Assembly (NCBI GenBank): GCA_028820215.1
Contig: JAPPKD010000044.1
Coordinates: 1 to 9,167, forward strand
Origin: Spirochaetaceae bacterium
GTDB taxonomy: Bacteria > Spirochaetota > Spirochaetia > SZUA-6 > Bin103
Direction of reading: 5' to 3'
DNA: 9,167 nucleotides
Shown here in pieces: positions 1-5,972 of the stretch; position 1 is the stretch's first letter, and every line of letters starts with the position of its first letter. The notes under the pieces are model-generated. The model made no database searches and was not told the DNA's origin. It worked only from the letters and a program-made list of their open reading frames with translations. A program made the translations under genes and the position numbers.

Positions 1-200
1 AGTTGGTGGCTTGAAATGCGAGCAAACCGGCGCTTCGTGCTGAAACGCCAACCGCTTAGCTTCCCAAAAAGCGCCGGATAAATCAAGTTTCGCACGCCCG
101 GATAAGTAGCCCCGAGTAACCTGGGCAGCCCTTCCCCTCTGATAGCATTGAGACAGTCCAGAATTGCTCCGGCACCCTCATTTCACTACGAAGGACGAAC
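1..200. other. Upstream non-coding stretch
   Basis: I see no gene that I can support here. One forward frame is open from the window edge to a TAA at 79-81 (26 codons), but its third positions are not G/C-rich like those of the real genes, so I do not call it the tail of an upstream gene. A weak imperfect hairpin could form between 96-101 and 121-126, without a following T run. I found no convincing -35/-10 pair, although the promoter of the first gene most likely lies here. Confidence 0.5.
191..195 (+). promoter_or_regulatory. Ribosome binding site of the DUF1330 gene
   Basis: AAGGA lies five bases before the ATG at 201. It supports that start codon for the first gene. Confidence 0.7.
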
Positions 201-497
201 ATGGCCGCTTACCTCATCATCCTCAACGGCGCGCTTCGTGACGGACCGCGCTTCACACAACCCCGAATCCTCGCCAGGCAAGCCGTGAATCGACTGGGCG
301 GAAACATCCTCGCCCGCAGCGTCAACATCAAAGTCCGCGAGGGCGAACTGGAGCCCGAACACCTGGTCGTCATCGGCTTCCCCGACGGCAAACAGCTCGA
401 CAAATACCTGACTTCGCCCGAGTACCAGCACATCAAGACTTTCCGCGACGAAAACGCCGTCCCGTACGTGCTGTCCGTGGAGGACAAGAATCCATAG
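201..497 (+). CDS. DUF1330 domain protein
   Basis: This 98-residue protein matches the DUF1330 family, small ferredoxin-like alpha/beta barrel proteins of about 95 residues with no settled biochemical role. The family features visible are the N-terminal strand MAAYLIIL, a central Gly-Gly before a strand (about 33-34), the segment LVVIGFPDG (about 55-63) followed by a helix, and the typical SPEYQHIKTFRD block (about 72-83) where family members carry SPEYQ. There is no signal peptide or membrane segment, so it should be cytosolic. The ATG is preceded by AAGGA at good spacing. It ends 26 bases before the dehydratase gene and is probably co-transcribed with it. Family assignment is fairly sure. 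Function is unknown; a monooxygenase-like or small-ligand role would be a guess from the fold. Confidence 0.8.
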   Translation: MAAYLIILNGALRDGPRFTQPRILARQAVNRLGGNILARSVNIKVREGELEPEHLVVIGFPDGKQLDKYLTSPEYQHIKTFRDENAVPYVLSVEDKNP

Positions 498-510
498 CCC
501 TCAAACAAAT

Positions 511-517
511 GGGAGAG
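511..517 (+). promoter_or_regulatory. Ribosome binding site deciding the dehydratase start
   Basis: GGGAGAG lies about seven to eight bases before the ATG at 524. An in-frame ATG at 509 overlaps this purine tract and has no comparable site of its own, so 524 is preferred as the start. Confidence 0.65.
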
Positions 518-523
518 AATGTA

Positions 524-814
524 ATGGCTGATTTACTTGCGCCGGAAGCGGTGACGGAAAGACTCGAGGACCTGCCGGGCTGGGGCCTGGACGACGGCAA
601 GCTGCACCGTTCGTTCCGCTTTGCGGACTTCCGGCGGGCCTTCGCTTTCATGACCGGCGCCGCGCTGGCCGCGGAACGGCTCAACCACCATCCCGAGTGG
701 TTCAACGTCTGGTCGAAGGTGGACGTGCATCTGAACACGCACGAGGCCGGCGGCATCACCGAGCTGGACTTTCAACTGGCTGAGGCCATGAACGAACTGG
801 CCGACGCGCTGTGA
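524..814 (+). CDS. phhB: 4a-hydroxytetrahydrobiopterin dehydratase (pterin-4a-carbinolamine dehydratase)
   Basis: The 96-residue product matches the PCD/DCoH family in full length. The enzyme dehydrates 4a-hydroxytetrahydropterin to quinonoid dihydropterin, normally recycling the cofactor of aromatic amino acid hydroxylases. The signature HHPEWFNV (55-62) followed by THEAGG (72-77) is present. By position, His55, His56, His73 and Asp82 correspond to the family active-site histidines and acidic residue (His61, His62, His79 and Asp88 in the rat enzyme, from memory). It is cytosolic. No phenylalanine hydroxylase gene lies in this window, so the partner pathway is unknown; PCD homologues are also found in bacteria without such hydroxylases. 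The start at 524 is preferred over 509 because of the GGGAGAG site. Its TGA (812-814) overlaps the GTG start of the next gene (811-813), which suggests translational coupling. The symbol is by family, not by operon context. Confidence 0.93.
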   Translation: MADLLAPEAVTERLEDLPGWGLDDGKLHRSFRFADFRRAFAFMTGAALAAERLNHHPEWFNVWSKVDVHLNTHEAGGITELDFQLAEAMNELADAL

Positions 815-2463
815 AGGCCGTCTACGAACGCGGGGCCGGGTCGCCGTTCGCCTCGCGTTCCGAAGCGTTAAGCACGCGGGGCATGGTGGCGACCAGCCAG
901 GTTTTCGCCACCCAGGCGGGGCTGGACATACTTCGTTCCGGCGGCAATGCCGTCGACGCGGCGATCGCCGCCAATGCCGTGCTGGGGCTGACCGAACCGA
1001 CCGGCTGCGGCATCGGCGGCGACCTGTTCGCGATGGTCTGGGAACCGGACAAGGACGCGCCCGTGGGCCTGAACGCCAGCGGCCGCGCTCCGCGCTCGCT
1101 GAGCCTGGACGTGTTCCGCAAGCTCTCGCTGGATTCGATCCCTTCCCTCGGCCCGCTGCCGGTTTCCACCCCGGGGGCCGTGGACGGCTGGTTCGAGCTG
1201 CATGGGCGATTCGGCGCAATGGACTTCGGCGACCTGCTGGCGCCGGCCATCGAACTGGCCCGGGAAGGTTTTCCGGTAGGTCAGTTGACGGCGGCCGCCT
1301 GGGCTCGCAACGCACGTTCCCTGCGCGAATTCCCGGGCTTCGCCGACAGCTTCATGCCTGGCGGCGAGGCGCCGGCGAAAGGCCAGGTCTTCGCCAATCC
1401 GCGGCTCGCAAGGACATACGAAACGCTCGCGTCCGACGGCCGCGAGGCCTTCTACCGCGGCGAGATCGCCTGGAAGATCGCCGCCTACATGCGCGAAAAC
1501 GGCGGCTACCTGGACGAGTCGGACCTGGCCTCGCACGCGTCCGAATGGATCAGGCCGGTGTCCTCCAGCTACCGCGGAAACGACGTGTTCGCCCTGCCCC
1601 CCAACACCCAGGGCATCGCCACGCTGCAGATCCTCAACTTGCTGGAGCAGCACGAGATTCAGCCGCTGGGATTCGGCTCGGCGAAATATCTGCATCTGCT
1701 GATCGAGGCCAAGAAGCTGGCGTTCGAGGACCGCGCGCGCTACTACGCGGACCCCGCCTTCGTGGCGACGCCCACGGAGGAACTGATCTCCAAGGAGTAC
1801 GCGCTGGAGAGAGGCAGGCTGATCGATCCCGAGCGGGCGGCTACCGCGGTCGTTCACGGCGACCCGAGGCTGGACTCCCCGCAGACCGTGTACCTGGCCG
1901 CCGGCGATCGCGACGGCCTCCTGGTCTCGCTGATCCAGTCCAACTACCGGGGCATGGGATCGGGCATGACGCCGGGCGACCTGGGCTTCGTGCTGCACAA
2001 CCGCGGCGAACTGTTCAACCTCGATCCCGACCACCCCAACGCGCTGGCGCCGGGCAAGCGCCCGTTTCACACCATCATCCCGGGACTGGCGCGCTTCGTC
2101 GGCGGCGAGCGCCTGGCGTTCGGCGTCATGGGCGGTTCGATGCAGCCGCAGGCCCAGGCGCAGGTCATCGCCAACGTCGTGGACTTCGGCATGGACCTGC
2201 AGGCGGCCGGCGACGCTCCGCGCGCCTTCCACGGCGGTTCCAGCCAGCCCACCGGCGAGGCGGCGCGCGATGACGGCGGCAGGCTCGCGCTGGAGCCGGG
2301 GTTCGGACCCGAGGTACGCAAGGAACTGACCGGCATGGGCCACGTGATGGGTCGGGCGCGCGGCGTGTTCGGCGGCTACCAGGCCGTAATGCACGACGCG
2401 CGGAGCGGCGTGCTGACCGGCGCCTCCGACCCGCGCAAGGACGGCCAGGCGGCGGGGCTGTAG
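811..2463 (+). CDS. ggt: Gamma-glutamyltransferase family protein, cytoplasmic YwrD-like type
   Basis: The 550-residue protein belongs to the N-terminal nucleophile hydrolase family that cleaves gamma-glutamyl bonds (glutathione and related compounds) after self-cleavage into two subunits. Seen in the sequence: SGGNAVDAAIA (43-53), the GCGIGGD loop (65-71), a probable substrate-carboxylate arginine in NASGRAP (Arg92), and Thr359 in the segment SPQTVYLAA, the predicted autoprocessing site and nucleophile. GMGSG (381-385), the NALAPGKRPFHT block (410-421) and the oxyanion GG of GVMGGSMQP (441-442) follow. After the nucleophile it has Val-Tyr instead of the Thr/Ser-His of E. coli GGT, as I recall for the YwrD-like subfamily. 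There is no signal peptide, so unlike classical periplasmic GGT it should be cytoplasmic. The GTG start overlaps the previous stop and has no clear ribosome site of its own; translation is probably coupled. Family is certain, the natural substrate is not. Confidence 0.92.
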   Translation: MKAVYERGAGSPFASRSEALSTRGMVATSQVFATQAGLDILRSGGNAVDAAIAANAVLGLTEPTGCGIGGDLFAMVWEPDKDAPVGLNASGRAPRSLSLDVFRKLSLDSIPSLGPLPVSTPGAVDGWFELHGRFGAMDFGDLLAPAIELAREGFPVGQLTAAAWARNARSLREFPGFADSFMPGGEAPAKGQVFANPRLARTYETLASDGREAFYRGEIAWKIAAYMRENGGYLDESDLASHASEWIRPVSSSYRGNDVFALPPNTQGIATLQILNLLEQHEIQPLGFGSAKYLHLLIEAKKLAFEDRARYYADPAFVATPTEELISKEYALERGRLIDPERAATAVVHGDPRLDSPQTVYLAAGDRDGLLVSLIQSNYRGMGSGMTPGDLGFVLHNRGELFNLDPDHPNALAPGKRPFHTIIPGLARFVGGERLAFGVMGGSMQPQAQAQVIANVVDFGMDLQAAGDAPRAFHGGSSQPTGEAARDDGGRLALEPGFGPEVRKELTGMGHVMGRARGVFGGYQAVMHDARSGVLTGASDPRKDGQAAGL

Positions 2464-2475
2464 TATGTCGCCGCG

Positions 2476-3498
2476 ATGAACGGCAAGAACCTCGTTACGC
2501 TGACCGGTATCACCACGACCGGAACGCCGCACCTGGGCAATTACGTGGGCGCGATACGCCCGGCGGTGGAGGCGAGCCGCAGCGCGCCCGCCGGATGCAG
2601 CTTCTTCTTCCTGGCCGACTTCCACGCGCTGGTCAAGAACCGCGACGCCGACGAGGTGGCGCAGTCCAGCCTGGAGGTGGCCGCGGCATGGCTGGCGGCG
2701 GGGCTGGACACCGAGAACGCGGTCTTCTACCGGCAGTCGGACATTCCCGAGATCCCGGAGCTGACCTGGGTCCTCACCACGCTCACGGCCAAGGGCCTGA
2801 TGAACCGCTCGCACGCCTACAAGGCCGCAAACGACGCCAACCGCGAGGCCGGCCTCGCCGACCTGGATCGCGGGGTCACGATGGGACTCTTCTGCTACCC
2901 CATCCTGATGGCCGCCGACATCCTGATGTTCAAGGCCGACCGGGTGCCGGTGGGCAAGGATCAGCGCCAGCACGTGGAGATGGCCCGCGACATCGCGCAG
3001 CGTTTCAACCACCACTACGGTTCGCTGCTGACCGTGCCCGAAGCCGACATCGACGAGCACCGCGCGGTGCTGCTGGGACCGGACGGGCGCAAGATGTCGA
3101 AGAGCTACGGCAACGTCGTGCCGCTGTTCTGCCCCGCGAAACAACTGCGCAAGTACATCATGCGGGTCAGGACCAACTCACAGGCGCCCGGCGAGCCCAA
3201 GGACCCGGACGACAGCCTGCTGTTCGACCTGTACCGCTCGGTGGCGACTCCGGAAGAGACGGCCGCGATGCGCGAGCGCTACGCGGCGGGCATCGGCTGG
3301 GCGGAGATGAAAAACGAACTGTTCGAATATCTGGACGCGCTGCTGGCGCCGGGACGGGAGGTATACGACCGCCTGATCGCCAATCCGGGCGACGTCGAGG
3401 CCGAACTTAAGCGCGGCGCGGCGCGGGCCCGGGAAATCAGCGAACCGCTGATGAAGGACATCCGCCAGGCGGTCGGACTGCGCAGGCTGCAAGCCTGA
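2476..3498 (+). CDS. trpS: Tryptophanyl-tRNA synthetase
   Basis: This class I aminoacyl-tRNA synthetase charges tRNA-Trp in the cytosol. The 340-residue length is normal for the bacterial enzyme. The HIGH-type signature is PHLGN (18-22) next to the opening LTGITTTG strand, and the KMSKS signature is exact at 206-210 within GRKMSKSYGN. The tryptophan-pocket region MAADILMF (145-152) and the VGKDQRQHVE helix (159-168) are intact. The C-terminal helical anticodon-binding part runs to the end without damage. It begins 12 bases after the stop of the gamma-glutamyltransferase gene and has only a weak ribosome site, so coupling to the upstream gene is likely. No T-box or trp leader is visible because the upstream gene abuts it. 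The stop codon is followed by a 52-base gap. Confidence 0.98.
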   Translation: MNGKNLVTLTGITTTGTPHLGNYVGAIRPAVEASRSAPAGCSFFFLADFHALVKNRDADEVAQSSLEVAAAWLAAGLDTENAVFYRQSDIPEIPELTWVLTTLTAKGLMNRSHAYKAANDANREAGLADLDRGVTMGLFCYPILMAADILMFKADRVPVGKDQRQHVEMARDIAQRFNHHYGSLLTVPEADIDEHRAVLLGPDGRKMSKSYGNVVPLFCPAKQLRKYIMRVRTNSQAPGEPKDPDDSLLFDLYRSVATPEETAAMRERYAAGIGWAEMKNELFEYLDALLAPGREVYDRLIANPGDVEAELKRGAARAREISEPLMKDIRQAVGLRRLQA

Positions 3499-3550
3499 GA
3501 GCGCGAATATTGGTTAACATACGCGGCCTGAATATCTCGGGAAAACAACG
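3499..3550 (+). promoter_or_regulatory. Possible promoter region for the SDR trio
   Basis: This 52-base gap is clearly richer in A and T than its surroundings (for example GAATATTGGTTAACATA). TTGGTT at 3510-3515 could act as a -35 element, with a weak TATCTC at 3533-3538 as -10 at 17-base spacing (three of six matches). The start at 3551 has only a weak GGGAAA (3539-3544) in front. This is a candidate only; transcription through from trpS is equally possible. Confidence 0.3.
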
Positions 3551-4342
3551 ATGCGCACGTTCATATCGCTGTCTGCCGCCGTTGCGGCCTCCCTGCTGAT
3601 CGCCGTGTCCGGACAGGTCGGCACAGCGGGAGCGGAAGAAGCGACCGCGGAGGAAGGCATGAAACCGCTGGTCCTGGTGGCGGGAGCCACGGGCAAGACG
3701 GGGTCGTTGGTCGTTGCGCAACTGCAGGCGAAGGGCTACCCGGTGCGTGCCTTCGTGCGCGACACGGCCAAGGCCGCCGAGCGCCTGGGCGCGGACGTGG
3801 AAGCCGTGACCGGCGACCTCAAGAACCCGGCCAGCATCGCCGCCGCGCTCAAGGGCGTGGATGCGGTCATCAACGCGGCCGGCTCCGGCGTCCCGGCGGC
3901 GGACGACAACATGCCGGAACACGTCGATTTCCAGGGCGCCCGCAATCTGGCCGAGGAGGCTGTGGCGGCTGGCGTGGGCCACTATGTACTGGTCTCCTCC
4001 ATGGGCGTGACGGACGACGACCACTACCTCAACCAGATGTTCAACAACGTTATGCTCTGGAAACGAAGGGGCGAGGAGGCGGTCGTGGCCAGCGGGATCA
4101 CCTACACGATCGTTCGTCCGGGCGGCCTGAACGACGAGCCCGGCAGCGCGCAGACAATCGTCTTCGAACAGGGAGACAATCCGGGCCGGGGCAAGGTTAT
4201 CAGCCGCACCGATTTGGCCCGGGTCTGCGTCGCCGCGCTCCAGGATGAGGAGGCGCGCAACAAGGTGTTTGAAATCTACGTACGGGAAGGCGAACCGCAA
4301 ACCGACTTTTCCGGCGAATTCGCGGCACTGGGAGGATCCTGA
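3551..4342 (+). CDS. Exported NAD(P)-binding atypical SDR (NmrA / At5g02240-like), copy 1
   Basis: The 263-residue product has an N-terminal signal-like segment (1-28) followed by a Rossmann domain of the extended or atypical SDR family. Visible are VAGATGKTG (43-51) with the GxxGxxG dinucleotide loop, an Arg-rich end of the second strand (VRAFVR, 65-70) that favours NADP, NAAG (108-111), YVLVSSMG (145-152), LWKRRGEE (169-176) and IVRPGGL (187-193). The last three resemble the plant protein At5g02240, as I recall it, which binds NADP but has no settled reaction. The classical YxxxK pair is absent. The signal segment has hydrophobic residues 9-19 and no twin arginine. Ser20 stands exactly where copies 2 and 3 have the lipidated Cys20; cleavage may instead be near GTAGA-EE (24-30), giving a soluble periplasmic protein. 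It is the first of three tandem paralogues. Substrate unknown. Confidence 0.88.
   Translation: MRTFISLSAAVAASLLIAVSGQVGTAGAEEATAEEGMKPLVLVAGATGKTGSLVVAQLQAKGYPVRAFVRDTAKAAERLGADVEAVTGDLKNPASIAAALKGVDAVINAAGSGVPAADDNMPEHVDFQGARNLAEEAVAAGVGHYVLVSSMGVTDDDHYLNQMFNNVMLWKRRGEEAVVASGITYTIVRPGGLNDEPGSAQTIVFEQGDNPGRGKVISRTDLARVCVAALQDEEARNKVFEIYVREGEPQTDFSGEFAALGGS
4331..4335 (+). promoter_or_regulatory. Ribosome binding site of SDR copy 2, inside copy 1
   Basis: A perfect GGAGG nine bases before the ATG at 4345 is made by the Gly-Gly-Ser codons that end copy 1 (GGA GGA TCC TGA). The coding tail thus doubles as the translation signal of the next gene. Confidence 0.85.
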
Positions 4343-4344
4343 CT

Positions 4345-5136
4345 ATGCGCCCATTCAAATTGATCGGCTTCCTTGCGGCAGCCTCCCTGATCGCGGCCGC
4401 CTGTGGCCAGAGCGGCGAGGCGCCCGCCGAGCAGGCCGCGCCCCGGGAGGAATCCAAACCCCTGGTGCTGGTGGCCGGCGCTACCGGCGGGACCGGTTCG
4501 CTGGTCGTCGCGGAACTCATCGAGCAGGGCTACCCGGTGCGCGCCTTCGTGCGCAGCGCGGAAAAGGCCGCCGAGCGGCTGGGCGCGGACGTGGAAGCCG
4601 TTGTCGGCGACCTCAGGGACCCGGCCAGCATCGCGGCTACGCTGGATGGCGTGAACGTGGTCATCAACGCGGCCGGCTCCGGCGTCCCGGCGGCGGACGA
4701 CAACATGCCGGAGCACGTCGATTTCGAAGGCGCCCGCAATCTTGCCGACGCTGCGGCGGCGGCCGGCGTCGGCCACTATGTCCTCGTCTCGTCGATGGGC
4801 GCGACGCAGGACGACCACCAGTTGAACCGCCTGTTCAACAACATCCTGATATGGAAGCGCAAGGGCGAGGAGGCGGTCGCGGCCAGCGGCATCCCCTACA
4901 CCATCATTCGTCCGGGCGGTCTGAACGACGGACCCGGCAACGAGCAGACGGTCATCTTCGAGCAGGGTGACCTTCCGGGCCTGGAAAAGGCCATCAGCCG
5001 GGCCGACGTGGCGCGGGTCACCGTCGCCGCGGTCAAGGACGATGGAGCGCGCAACAAGGTGTTCGAAATCTACGCACGTGACGGCGAACCGCAGACCGGC
5101 TTTTCCGGCGAATTCGCGGCACTGGGAGGATCCTGA
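4345..5136 (+). CDS. Predicted lipoprotein, NAD(P)-binding atypical SDR, copy 2
   Basis: The 263-residue paralogue begins MRPFKLIGFLAAASLIAAAC, a signal peptide with a relaxed lipobox ending at Cys20. Gly21 at +2 would send it to the outer membrane under the E. coli sorting rule. An Ala/Pro/Glu-rich linker (about 23-37) leads to the Rossmann fold: GATGGTG (45-51), VRAFVR (65-70), NAAG (108-111), YVLVSSMG (145-152), WKRKGEE (170-176) and IIRPGGL (187-193). There is no YxxxK pair, and position 159, Tyr in the other copies, is Gln. It shares the stretch around 111-125 with copy 1 but the signal peptide and linker with copy 3. Translation is tightly coupled to copy 1 by a two-base spacer and the embedded GGAGG. 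The SDR fold and NAD(P) binding are well supported; lipidation is predicted and the reaction is unknown. Confidence 0.88.
   Translation: MRPFKLIGFLAAASLIAAACGQSGEAPAEQAAPREESKPLVLVAGATGGTGSLVVAELIEQGYPVRAFVRSAEKAAERLGADVEAVVGDLRDPASIAATLDGVNVVINAAGSGVPAADDNMPEHVDFEGARNLADAAAAAGVGHYVLVSSMGATQDDHQLNRLFNNILIWKRKGEEAVAASGIPYTIIRPGGLNDGPGNEQTVIFEQGDLPGLEKAISRADVARVTVAAVKDDGARNKVFEIYARDGEPQTGFSGEFAALGGS
5125..5129 (+). promoter_or_regulatory. Ribosome binding site of SDR copy 3, inside copy 2
   Basis: GGAGG nine bases before the ATG at 5139 is formed by the terminal Gly-Gly-Ser codons of copy 2, the same arrangement as at the previous junction. Copy 3 itself ends Ser-Ala-Ser and lacks this site; the gene after it is 42 bases away. 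Confidence 0.85.
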
Positions 5137-5138
5137 CC

Positions 5139-5930
5139 ATGCGCCCATACAAACTGATCGGCTTTCTGGCGGCCGCTTCCCTGGTTGCGGCCGCCTGCGG
5201 GCAGAGCGTTGACGCGCCCGCCGAGGAACCCGCGGCCCAGGAGGAATCCAAACCCCTGGTGCTGGTGGCCGGCGCCACCGGCGGGACCGGTTCGCTGGTC
5301 GTCGCGGAACTCGTGAAGCAGGGCTACCCGGTGCGCGCCTTCGTGCGCGACACGGCCAAGGCCGCCGAGCGCCTGGGCGCGGACGTGGAAGCGGTCGTGG
5401 GTGATCTCAAGGATCCTGCCAGCATTGCCGCCGCGCTGGACGGCGTAGGGGCCGTGATCAACGCAGCCGGAGCAAGCGCAGGCGGAGGCCCCGGCAACAC
5501 CGCCGAGAACGTGGACTTCGAGGGCGCCCGCAACCTTGCCGAAGCGGCGCTGGCGGCGGGGGCCGGCCAGTACGTGCTGGTTTCCTCGCGGGGCGTGACC
5601 GACGACGACCACTACCTGAACCGGATGTTCAACAACATCCTGATCTGGAAGCGCAGGGGCGAGGAAGCGGTGGCGGCCAGCGGAATTCCCTACACGATCG
5701 TTCGCCCAGGGGGCCTGAGCGACGATCCCGGCGGCAACCAGACCGTCATCTTCGAGCAGGGCGATACCCAATCGGAGGGCATCTGGATCACGCGCGCCGA
5801 CGTGGCGCGGGTCTGCGTGTCGGCGCTGGCGCACGAAGCGGCGCTCAACAAGGTGTTCGAGATTCACGCCGAGGACGGCGAGCCGCAAGCTGACTTTGCC
5901 GCGGAATTCGCGTCGTTGAGCGCATCCTGA
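5139..5930 (+). CDS. Predicted lipoprotein, NAD(P)-binding atypical SDR, copy 3
   Basis: This third 263-residue copy starts MRPYKLIGFLAAASLVAAAC with the lipobox Cys at 20 and Gly at +2. The dinucleotide loop GATGGTG (45-51), VRAFVR (65-70), NAAG (108-111), WKRRGEE (170-176) and IVRPGGL (187-193) are kept. It is the most divergent copy near the presumed substrate site. Residues 112-124 are Gly/Ala-rich (ASAGGGPGNTAEN) instead of the acidic SGVPAADDNMPEH of copies 1 and 2, Met151 after VSS is Arg, and residues 211-218 (QSEGIWIT) differ from both others. Its C-terminus (ASLSAS) lacks the GGS tail. Elsewhere (71-80, 152-160) it matches copy 1 better than copy 2. This suggests a shared cofactor and a changed ligand. 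Reaction unknown; lipidation predicted only. Confidence 0.88.
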   Translation: MRPYKLIGFLAAASLVAAACGQSVDAPAEEPAAQEESKPLVLVAGATGGTGSLVVAELVKQGYPVRAFVRDTAKAAERLGADVEAVVGDLKDPASIAAALDGVGAVINAAGASAGGGPGNTAENVDFEGARNLAEAALAAGAGQYVLVSSRGVTDDDHYLNRMFNNILIWKRRGEEAVAASGIPYTIVRPGGLSDDPGGNQTVIFEQGDTQSEGIWITRADVARVCVSALAHEAALNKVFEIHAEDGEPQADFAAEFASLSAS

Positions 5931-5972
5931 CGCCGACGAAGCGGCCATTCACCTGACGAGGCTGCCGGTCCC

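Larger units (their letters stand above)
3551..5930 (+). repeat. Tandem triplication of a 794-base gene unit
   Basis: Three genes of identical length (792 bases each) start at 3551, 4345 and 5139, giving an exact 794-base period with two-base spacers. The protein copies align without any gap over all 263 residues. My hand counts give about 73% identity for copies 1 and 2, 74% for 2 and 3, and 68% for 1 and 3. DNA blocks of 36 to 56 bases are identical between pairs, including 38 bases across both internal junctions (4306-4343 and 5100-5137). Confidence 0.95.

Noticed and set aside
1..81. Possible tail of an upstream gene ending in TAA at 79-81
   Set aside because: Only 26 codons are visible, third positions are not G/C-biased like the true genes, and no family resemblance is seen.
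509..523. Earlier in-frame ATG for the pterin dehydratase
   Set aside because: It overlaps the purine-rich ribosome site serving the ATG at 524 and would add five residues (MGENV) that I do not recognise as part of the family's usual N-terminus.
868..3144. Very long open frame (758 codons) on the minus strand opposite the gamma-glutamyltransferase and trpS genes
   Set aside because: Its translation shows no recognisable domain and is rich in Arg, His, Val and Gln, as expected from reading GC-rich genes backwards. The + strand proteins are full-length and carry catalytic motifs.
3482..3498. Perfect 6-base stem with 3-base loop (CAGGCT GCA AGCCTG) at the end of trpS
   Set aside because: It lies within the last trpS codons and is not followed by a T run, so it does not qualify as an intrinsic terminator.
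3551..5930. CRISPR-like or short-repeat array suggested by the strong periodicity
   Set aside because: The period is 794 bases and each unit is one full gene. There are no short direct repeats with unique spacers.
3551..5930. Mobile element origin of the repeated genes
   Set aside because: No transposase, terminal inverted repeats or target-site duplications are visible. The two-base spacers and coding continuity fit tandem gene duplication.
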